Below, in pieces: positions 5,708-11,090 of a stretch of 11,090 nt of DNA. A model generated the notes under the pieces. The model was not told the origin of the DNA. It searched no databases and worked only from the letters and a program-made list of their open reading frames with translations. Position 1 is the first letter of the stretch, and every line of letters starts with the position of its first letter. This DNA is from an uncultured Eubacteriales bacterium (lineage in GTDB: Bacteria > Bacillota_A > Clostridia > Oscillospirales > CAG-272). The stretch is from the NCBI GenBank assembly GCA_900555345.1, contig USKS01000029.1, forward strand, positions 1-11,090, in the 5' to 3' direction. Position numbers and translations under genes: made by a program.

Positions 5708-7594
5708 TTGTCACAGTATGATTTTGATGTTGCGGTCATAGGCGCGGGACACGCGGGCATTGAGGCTGCTCTTGCCTGCGCCCGCTGCGGACTTGAGACC
5801 GCGCTGTTTACAATTAGTCTTGACGGCGTCGGCAATATGCCCTGCAACCCCTCCGTGGGCGGCAGCGGTAAGGGCCATCTTGTTTTTGAGATAGACGCTC
5901 TCGGCGGAGAGATGGGATATGCCGCTGACTGTGTGACACTGCAGTCCAGAACGCTGAATACGGGCAAGGGCGCAGCCGTGCGCTCAAAGCGCGTTCAGGC
6001 AGACCGCCGCCGCTACAGCGCGCTTATGAAGCATACTGTTGAAGAAACTCCCCGTCTTTCGCTTATCCAGAGTGAAATTACGGAAATTCTTATAGATGAG
6101 GCGGGCGGCAGAAAAGCCGTCTGCGGCGTTATGGCGTCCCCGGGCGGAGAATACCGCGCCCGCGCGGTCATCGTCTGTACGGGAACATATCTCGGAGGAC
6201 TGACACATACAGGCGACGTCTGCCGTCGCTCCGGTCCCGACGGACTTTTGCCGGCGGAAGGACTGACCGCGAGCCTTGAGAAGTACGGTGTGCGCACCAT
6301 GCGCTTCAAGACAGGCACTCCCCCGCGCATCCACAAAGACTCCATTGACTTTTCCGCGCTTGAGATCCAGTACGGAGAGGATAAGATCACTCCTTTTTCC
6401 GTAAGGACCGACGCCGCGCGTCTGAATTCGATAGAACAGGTTCCCTGCCACGTTGTATATACAAACGAGCGCACCCATGAGATAATCAGAGCGAACCTCG
6501 GCCGCTCTCCTTTGTACTCCGGCAAAATTCACGGCGTAGGCCCGCGCTACTGCCCCTCTATTGAGGACAAGGTGGTGCGCTTTTCCGATAAGCCCCGCCA
6601 CCAGCTTTTTGTGGAGCCTATGGGTGACGGATGTGATGAGATCTACCTGCAGGGTTTTTCCTCCTCGCTGCCCGCGGACGTACAGTACGAGATGCTGCGC
6701 AGTCTGCAAGGTTTTGAAGAAGCGCGCATAATGCGCTACGCGTATGCCATCGAATACGATTGCTGCGACCCCACGCAGCTTTTGCCTACCCTTGAATTCA
6801 AAGAAATAAGCGGGCTTTACGGCGCGGGTCAGTTCAACGGCTCCTCCGGATACGAGGAAGCTGCGGCGCAGGGACTTGTGGCGGGCATAAACGCCGCCGC
6901 AAAGCTGTGCGGACGTCCGCCTATGATACTTCCCCGCTATTCTTCCTATACGGGAACGCTTATCGACGATCTAGTAACAAAAGGCACGGCTGAGCCGTAC
7001 CGCATCATGACCAGCCGCAGCGAATACCGTCTGCTGCTCAGACAGGACAACACAGATCTCCGCCTTACGGAGTACGGCAGACAGGCGGGACTTATTGACG
7101 ACGAGCGCTACGCGCGTTTTCTTGATAAGAAAAAAGCGGAAGAAGACGAGACCGCAAGACTTTCAAAGACTGTCGTATCTCCCCGCGCGGCGAACCCCCT
7201 GCTCATATCCATGGGGCAGACGGAGATACACTCCGGCGCCACTCTCGCGGAGCTTCTGCGCCGCCCCGGAATCACCTATTCCGCCCTCGCCCCCATTGAT
7301 ACCGCGCGCCCGCGGCTGGACGACGGCGTAACTGAGACCGTGGAGACGGAGATAAAATACGCGGGCTACATTTCCCGCCAGCTTTCTGATGCGGAGAAGC
7401 AGAAAAAGCTTGAGACACGCCGCCTGCCGGATGATATTGACTACACTAAAATTAAGGGCCTTCGCCTTGAGGCTGCGCAGAAGCTGCAGGCCGTCCGCCC
7501 CGCCTCCATCGGACAGGCAGCGCGCATTTCCGGAGTCAACCCCGCGGATATATCAGTGCTTGTCATATATCTGTCCATGAAGCCAAAGGATTAA
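5708..7594 (+). CDS. mnmG: tRNA uridine-5-carboxymethylaminomethyl modification enzyme MnmG (GidA)
   Basis: MnmG is the FAD protein that works with the GTPase MnmE to add (carboxymethyl)aminomethyl groups to C5 of wobble uridine 34 in several tRNAs. At 628 residues it is full length. It shows the Rossmann FAD motif G-A-G-H-A-G (12-17) and the M-P-C-N-P-S-V-G-G signature with catalytic-type Cys46. Cys282 lies in the conserved G-P-R-Y-C-P-S-I-E-D-K segment, and G-Q-F-N-G-S-S-G-Y-E-E-A-A comes later. The C-terminal helical domain that binds MnmE is present. The start is TTG 5708, supported by GAGGA at 5696-5700 with 7 bp spacing; the nearby ATG at 5718 is out of frame. In most Bacillota mnmE precedes and rsmG follows, close to parAB. 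Neither is here, yet three parS sites follow directly. Confidence 0.97.
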   Translation: MSQYDFDVAVIGAGHAGIEAALACARCGLETALFTISLDGVGNMPCNPSVGGSGKGHLVFEIDALGGEMGYAADCVTLQSRTLNTGKGAAVRSKRVQADRRRYSALMKHTVEETPRLSLIQSEITEILIDEAGGRKAVCGVMASPGGEYRARAVIVCTGTYLGGLTHTGDVCRRSGPDGLLPAEGLTASLEKYGVRTMRFKTGTPPRIHKDSIDFSALEIQYGEDKITPFSVRTDAARLNSIEQVPCHVVYTNERTHEIIRANLGRSPLYSGKIHGVGPRYCPSIEDKVVRFSDKPRHQLFVEPMGDGCDEIYLQGFSSSLPADVQYEMLRSLQGFEEARIMRYAYAIEYDCCDPTQLLPTLEFKEISGLYGAGQFNGSSGYEEAAAQGLVAGINAAAKLCGRPPMILPRYSSYTGTLIDDLVTKGTAEPYRIMTSRSEYRLLLRQDNTDLRLTEYGRQAGLIDDERYARFLDKKKAEEDETARLSKTVVSPRAANPLLISMGQTEIHSGATLAELLRRPGITYSALAPIDTARPRLDDGVTETVETEIKYAGYISRQLSDAEKQKKLETRRLPDDIDYTKIKGLRLEAAQKLQAVRPASIGQAARISGVNPADISVLVIYLSMKPKD

Positions 7595-7607
7595 GCCGAC
7601 TTGCGAT

Positions 7608-7623
7608 TGTTTCACGTGAAACA
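7608..7623. promoter_or_regulatory. parS: parS site 1 (ParB/Spo0J binding)
   Basis: This is the perfect 16-bp palindrome TGTTTCACGTGAAACA, an exact match to the Firmicutes parS consensus. The dyad extends 3 bp on each side to 22 bp (7605-7626). ParB/Spo0J loads here, spreads and recruits SMC and ParA for origin segregation. It starts 13 bp after the mnmG stop. Confidence 0.95.
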
Positions 7624-7647
7624 ATCAAATCAGCCGCGCTCGGCGAA

Positions 7648-7663
7648 TGTTTCACGTGAAACA
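7648..7663. promoter_or_regulatory. parS: parS site 2 (ParB/Spo0J binding)
   Basis: A second exact copy of TGTTTCACGTGAAACA starts 40 bp after the start of site 1. The dyad extends to 20 bp (7646-7665). The sequence between the sites is not conserved, so the sites are kept individually and this is not simply a longer tandem repeat. Confidence 0.95.
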
Positions 7664-7686
7664 TTTCAAACCGAACCGTCTTCGGA

Positions 7687-7702
7687 TGTTTCACGTGAAA
7701 CA
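7687..7702. promoter_or_regulatory. parS: parS site 3 (ParB/Spo0J binding)
   Basis: A third exact copy of TGTTTCACGTGAAACA starts 39 bp after the start of site 2, with an 18-bp dyad (7686-7703). It lies about 50 bp upstream of rbfA, so ParB bound here could also affect transcription of the rbfA operon; that is inference. Confidence 0.95.
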
Positions 7703-7754
7703 TTCATGGTGATACGGATATAAAATAATCAAATACCGTTGAATGGAGAAAAAT

Positions 7755-8174
7755 ATGAGTAAATACAGAAAAAGCAGAGTAAACGACGCGGTGGCGCTGG
7801 AGCTGTCCTCCATACTCCGTGAAGTCAAGGACCCGCGCATATCGTCCACGCTGATAACGGTGACGGGCGCGGATGTAACTGCGGATTTCAAATACGCGAA
7901 GATCTACTATTCGGTGCTGGGCATCGACGACGATCCCGAGAGCGCCAAGGAGATAAGCCGCGGGCTTCGCAGCGCCGCAGGCTTTATCCGCACGCAGCTC
8001 GCGCACAGGCTCAACCTGCGCATGACTCCCGAGCTTACTTTCATAGCGGACGATTCCATGCGCCGCGGCGTTGACATAGCGGCAAAGATCAACCGCCTTG
8101 AGTTCAGCGACGACGGCGAGTCGGACGGCAGAAGCGAGGGCGCGGACAATACGGACGGGAGCGACAGAGAATGA
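7755..8174 (+). CDS. rbfA: Ribosome-binding factor A
   Basis: RbfA is a small KH-like protein that binds the immature 30S subunit near helix 1 and the decoding region of 16S rRNA. It helps the final maturation steps and cold adaptation. The 139 residues include the basic R-K-S-R-V-N start, the conserved L-R-E-V-K-D-P-R-I motif with the following I-T-V strand, the A-K-I-Y-Y-S-V-L strand, and the L-R-x-A-A-G-F-I-R helix ending in L-R-M-T-P-E-L-T-F. The tail is unusually acidic (D, E, S, G-rich, about the last 25 residues). ATG 7755 is chosen because GGAG at 7745-7748 has ideal spacing to it; the ATG at 7743 overlaps that ribosome site. The stop overlaps the next start as ATGA. infB, which usually precedes rbfA, is replaced by the parS cluster. 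Confidence 0.95.
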   Translation: MSKYRKSRVNDAVALELSSILREVKDPRISSTLITVTGADVTADFKYAKIYYSVLGIDDDPESAKEISRGLRSAAGFIRTQLAHRLNLRMTPELTFIADDSMRRGVDIAAKINRLEFSDDGESDGRSEGADNTDGSDRE

Positions 8175-9244
8175 GCGCCGACAACGTAAAAAGGCTGTCC
8201 GCCGACGACATTGCCGATATACTCACGGATACCGGCGACAGCGGGAAAAGTCTGCTGATATTTTTTCATAAAAGTCCCGACGGAGACGCCGTAGGCAGCG
8301 CCTTTGCGCTGAAGCTCATATGCTCATCGCTCGGCATACGCGCGAGATGCGCCTGCTGCGACGAGCCCGCGCCGTATCTGAGATTTTTATACTCGGGGCA
8401 GACAGAGACGAAATACAAAGACGGCGAAGAGAACGATTTCGATGTTCTCTGCTCCGTTGACACGGCTTCCCCCGTACAGCTGGGAGCATTGTCTCACCTC
8501 AGCGACAGGATTGATTTTATGATAGACCATCACGGCCTCGGAACCCCATACGCTCCAGTATACCTTGAGCCGGATTATTCCGCCTGCGGCGAGCTTATAT
8601 ATAAGGTATATTGTTGCCTTACGGCGCGCGGTAAGCTGCAGCGCAGCGCCGAGATCGCCCGCCGACTTTTCGCGGCAATTTCCGCCGACACCGGCTCTTT
8701 CAAGTATTCGAATACCACTCCGGACACACTTCGCACAGCGGCGGAGCTCATGCGGGAGATAAATGATGCGGCAGACGGCGGAAAAAACTGCGCGGAGATA
8801 AGCCGAATTCTGCATGACAGCAAAACGCTCGGCGCGCTTCGGGCAGAGGCTGCGGCTATTGAGAATCTGCGCTTCGCCGCGGGCGGCGAAGTGGCGTATG
8901 TTGTTTTTACAGCCGACATGATGGAGCGCAGAGGTCTCTGCGAGGATGATCTCGGCGCGCTTATAGATCTGCCGCGCAGTATAGAAGGCGTTGCGGCAGG
9001 TTTTACGGTAAAGCAGACTCTGACGGACAGAAATGTATTCAGAGTTTCGACACGCTCAAACACCGATCTTAACGTCGCGGATATATGCAGAAAGCTTGGC
9101 GGCGGCGGTCACGTAAAGGCTGCCGGAGCGACGATAACCGCAGAGAGTCCGGAAGCGGCGTGCAAAGCGGTCATCGACCTGTTTGAAGAGGCGCTGGCAT
9201 CGGACAGCGGCAAAAAAACCGAAAACAACGAGGTAAATGTATGA
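8171..9244 (+). CDS. nrnA: DHH/DHHA1 phosphoesterase, bifunctional nanoRNase / pAp phosphatase
   Basis: NrnA-type enzymes degrade 2-5-nt RNAs and dephosphorylate 3'-phosphoadenosine 5'-phosphate, using manganese. The 357-residue protein has all DHH-family motifs. Motif I is H33-K-S-P-D37-G-D39-A-V-G-S, motif II is D97 in C-S-V-D-T-A-S, motif III is D119-H120-H121, and motif IV is D173 in S-A-D-T-G-S-F. The C-terminal DHHA1 domain carries G-G-G-G-H (310-314) with K-A-A-G-A for substrate binding. Its ATG overlaps the rbfA stop and its stop overlaps the truB start (both ATGA), so the three genes are translationally coupled. GGGAG at 8157-8161 inside rbfA supplies the ribosome site. The rbfA-nrnA-truB order is common in Clostridia. 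A cyclic-dinucleotide phosphodiesterase of the GdpP type is unlikely because membrane, PAS and GGDEF parts are absent. Confidence 0.93.
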   Translation: MSADNVKRLSADDIADILTDTGDSGKSLLIFFHKSPDGDAVGSAFALKLICSSLGIRARCACCDEPAPYLRFLYSGQTETKYKDGEENDFDVLCSVDTASPVQLGALSHLSDRIDFMIDHHGLGTPYAPVYLEPDYSACGELIYKVYCCLTARGKLQRSAEIARRLFAAISADTGSFKYSNTTPDTLRTAAELMREINDAADGGKNCAEISRILHDSKTLGALRAEAAAIENLRFAAGGEVAYVVFTADMMERRGLCEDDLGALIDLPRSIEGVAAGFTVKQTLTDRNVFRVSTRSNTDLNVADICRKLGGGGHVKAAGATITAESPEAACKAVIDLFEEALASDSGKKTENNEVNV

Positions 9245-10158
9245 GCCGCAGCGACAACGGCAGCACCGTTTCCGGCGTTATAATAGTAAATAAACACAGC
9301 GGTGTTACAAGTCACAAATTAGTACAAATTATACGTCGTTTGTACAACACTCGCAAGGTAGGGCATACAGGCACCCTTGATCCCATGGCTACGGGCGTTC
9401 TTCCCGTTCTTATCGGCAGAGCTGTAAAGGCATCGGATTTTCTGTGCGCCGAGGATAAGGAGTACGTCGCAGAGATGACCCTGGGTATCACCACCGACAC
9501 TGAAGATATAACCGGCGAGGTGCTGACAAAAAGCGACAATATTCCCGATGAGGCGGCGGTCATGACGGCTTGCCGCGGCTTTGTGGGCGAAATATCGCAG
9601 ATACCCCCCATGTACAGCGCCATAAAAATAGACGGGCGCAAGCTTGTTGACATTGCGCGCAGCGGCGAAACGGTCGAACGCAAGGCGCGCGCGGTCACAA
9701 TAAGCTCAATAGACTGCGAAAGAGTCTCCGACACCGTGTACAGACTGCGCGTAAGGTGCTCAAAAGGCACTTACATCAGAACGCTGTGCGCCGACATAGG
9801 CGCGTCGCTGGGCTGCGGCGCGGTCATGAGCAGCCTTTGCCGCACGCGCTCGGGAAACTTCACCGTTGACGAAGCGCATACCATGGAAGAGCTTGAGAGC
9901 ATGACGCCCGAGCAGCTTGAAGCTATAGTGACTCCTGTGGAGAACCTGTTTTCGGACCTTGCGGCGGTCGAAGTGAACGATTTCTATTTAAAGCTTATAA
10001 AAGGCGGCACGGAGCTTTATCAGAAAAAGCTGCACACGGATCTCAGCGACGGCGAGCTTGTGCGCATCCGCCACGACTCAAGATTTGTGGCGTTGGGGCG
10101 CGTAACGGAGTTTCCCGACGGCTCGGCGGTAAAACCGGTGAAGCTGTTTGAACTCTGA
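9241..10158 (+). CDS. truB: tRNA pseudouridine-55 synthase
   Basis: TruB converts uridine 55 in the T-loop of nearly all tRNAs to pseudouridine and also acts as a tRNA chaperone. The 305-residue protein has the catalytic motif G-H-T-G-T-L-D-P-M-A-T-G, with nucleophile Asp47. The P-P-M-Y-S-A-I-K-I-D-G segment and C-S-K-G-T-Y-I-R-T-L, with the conserved tyrosine, arginine and leucine of the active site, follow. The C-terminal part is about the usual size for Bacillota TruB. The gene overlaps nrnA by ATGA and has GAGG at 9230-9233, 7 bp before its ATG. ribF, which often follows truB in Bacillota, is not here; a nitroreductase-family gene takes its place. Confidence 0.96.
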   Translation: MSRSDNGSTVSGVIIVNKHSGVTSHKLVQIIRRLYNTRKVGHTGTLDPMATGVLPVLIGRAVKASDFLCAEDKEYVAEMTLGITTDTEDITGEVLTKSDNIPDEAAVMTACRGFVGEISQIPPMYSAIKIDGRKLVDIARSGETVERKARAVTISSIDCERVSDTVYRLRVRCSKGTYIRTLCADIGASLGCGAVMSSLCRTRSGNFTVDEAHTMEELESMTPEQLEAIVTPVENLFSDLAAVEVNDFYLKLIKGGTELYQKKLHTDLSDGELVRIRHDSRFVALGRVTEFPDGSAVKPVKLFEL

Positions 10159-10190
10159 GATAATACAGAATATTTGCAGAGAGGCAAAAA

Positions 10191-10793
10191 ATGAAAAATA
10201 CAGACGAAAGTGTAAAATTCGAAGAATTCCGTAAGCTGTGCGGCGGCTCCCGCAGCGTGCGCTCATTCAAAAGAGAGAGCATGGGAAAAGATACGCTGGA
10301 AAAGCTTTGCGATCTGTGCAGATACACGCCCTCAACGGCAAATCTGCAGGCGCTGAAACTTCGCCCCGTGTGCGAGGAGGGCGAGACAGCATCGGTATTT
10401 GCCGCCACAAAATGGGCGGGGTATATAAAGGATGAAAAGCTGCCTCCCGAGGGACATGAGCCCGCGGCATATATAATAATATGCTGCGACAGGGAGATAG
10501 CGCCGAACGTTGTGCCCTTCTACAAGGACACGGGCATATGCGCGCAGACCGTTATGCTTGGCGCAAGGGCTCTGGGACTGGGCGGATGCATGATAGGCTC
10601 TTTTGACGCGGAGAAGATAAAGGCGGCGCTGAAGCTCCCGCAGCAGTATGAGATAACGCTTGTGCTGGCGCTGGGCGTGCCGGACGAGGCGCCGGAGATA
10701 GTGGACGCCGAGTGCGGCGATATAAAATACTTCCGCCGCAACGGGCAGCATTTTGTACCGAAACGAGCTCTTGAGGAGATAATCATTCGATAA
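10191..10793 (+). CDS. Nitroreductase-family flavoprotein
   Basis: This is a 200-residue member of the FMN-dependent nitroreductase superfamily, usually homodimeric NAD(P)H oxidoreductases of varied substrates. The FMN-phosphate contact R-S-V-R-S-F is at 21-26. The P-S-T-A-N-L-Q-A flavin segment is at about 47-54. The central helix D-T-G-I-C-A-Q-T-V-M-L-G-A-R-A-L-G-L-G (about 113-131) is followed by G-C-M-I-G-S-F, as in the family. The natural substrate cannot be read from the sequence. GAGAGG at 10179-10184 sits 6 bp before the ATG. It lies 32 bp after truB on the same strand without a terminator between, so it probably belongs to the rbfA transcript. The cysteine content is fairly high (Cys17, 40, 43, 61, 98, 99, 117, 133, 175), but no metal-cluster spacing is evident. 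Confidence 0.88.
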   Translation: MKNTDESVKFEEFRKLCGGSRSVRSFKRESMGKDTLEKLCDLCRYTPSTANLQALKLRPVCEEGETASVFAATKWAGYIKDEKLPPEGHEPAAYIIICCDREIAPNVVPFYKDTGICAQTVMLGARALGLGGCMIGSFDAEKIKAALKLPQQYEITLVLALGVPDEAPEIVDAECGDIKYFRRNGQHFVPKRALEEIIIR

Positions 10794-10805
10794 AGTCAAG
10801 ATCAT

Positions 10806-10941
10806 GATTATATATGGGGCTTCGCCCCATACCCCGACATGAGGGAAGGTATATATGCGGGGTTTCACCCCGCACCCTGACTTAGGGTTCTTTTTTGGGA
10901 AAAAGAACCCTAAGAACCCGAAAAAACCGGACTGAAAAAGG
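10806..10941 (+). repeat. Dispersed hairpin repeat element, copy B
   Basis: This is the second copy of the element at 2754-2901, in the same orientation and again just after a gene (12 bp after the nitroreductase stop). All three hairpins are intact: ATGGGGC/GCCCCAT (10814-10830), GCGGGGT/ACCCCGC (10857-10873) and the 15-bp stem 10881-10895/10900-10914 with loop TGGG. Two single-base indels and several substitutions separate it from copy A, nearly all in the linkers between stems. The A-rich tail (10918-10940) has a short GGACT insertion relative to copy A. This copy lacks the 18-bp tandem doubling. Confidence 0.8.
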
Positions 10942-10966
10942 TATAATCTATCAAATGGAGATAGCG

Positions 10967-10995
10967 AACAAGGCTGCCGACGGCAGCCTTGTTTT
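10967..10995 (+). terminator. Strong hairpin, likely terminator of the rbfA operon
   Basis: ACAAGGCTGCC (10968-10978) and GGCAGCCTTGT (10982-10992) form an 11-bp perfect stem with a GAC loop, followed by TTTT (10992-10995) and more T at 10999-11002. It lies about 175 bp after the nitroreductase stop, beyond repeat copy B. The T-tract is interrupted, so termination may be partial. Confidence 0.6.
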
Positions 10996-11090
10996 ACGTT
11001 TTGCAAAGCAATTCAAACTTTGTGGTCAACTTTTCAAACGTAAGTGAGAAAGACGTGAAGGGACTACTGTTCCGTCAGCGGCGCAGCTTC

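Noticed and set aside
5984..6709. Minus-strand frames of 170 and 241 codons opposite mnmG
   Set aside because: The plus strand is unambiguous MnmG with all family motifs; the opposite frames show no recognisable protein features.
7719..7724. TATAAA before rbfA as a -10 promoter box
   Set aside because: No acceptable -35 box is found at 16-18 bp upstream; that place is taken by the third parS site.

Overview
The window reads as an oriC-proximal, mostly housekeeping stretch of a GC-rich member of the Bacillota, probably an uncultured gut-type Clostridium relative (Oscillospirales-like). This taxon is inferred from protein style, the rbfA-nrnA-truB gene order, TTG/GTG start codons with strong Shine-Dalgarno sites, and perfect Firmicutes-type parS sites. 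Nothing in the sequence fixes the genus. No rRNA, tRNA, CRISPR array, transposase or phage gene was seen.

Layout. Positions 1-333 hold the 3' part of tadA (tRNA adenosine deaminase), closed by a good intrinsic terminator. A convergent gene (596-1882, minus strand) encodes a PLP-dependent methionine gamma-lyase/aluminium-resistance family protein. A divergent intergenic region then carries a near-consensus promoter for a cytidylate kinase-like P-loop protein (2118-2738). Positions 2739-3051 are non-coding and rich in hairpins; they contain copy A of a dispersed element whose copy B lies at 10806-10941. rlmH (3052-3534) follows. Next come about 310 bp of decayed GC-rich repeats, then a membrane-anchored WG-repeat protein (3844-5649) and mnmG/gidA (5708-7594). 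Between mnmG and rbfA sit three perfect 16-bp parS sites in 95 bp, a chromosomal ParB-binding cluster. A tightly coupled operon follows: rbfA, nrnA (DHH phosphoesterase) and truB overlap by ATGA, with a nitroreductase-family gene 32 bp downstream. After copy B there is a strong terminator-like hairpin.

How the genes work together. The common theme is RNA maturation: TadA makes wobble inosine, MnmG modifies wobble uridine, TruB makes tRNA Psi55, RlmH methylates 23S pseudouridine, RbfA matures 16S rRNA and NrnA recycles nanoRNA and pAp. The parS cluster adds a chromosome-segregation function. The genes normally beside these ones (mnmE, rsmG, parAB next to mnmG; infB before rbfA; ribF after truB) are absent here, so this looks like a rearranged origin-side neighbourhood.

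The least explained parts are non-coding: the hairpin element found 12-15 bp after two stop codons, whose two half-units show a compensatory base-pair change, and the decayed repeat block at 3537-3774. I found no convincing new multi-gene system.
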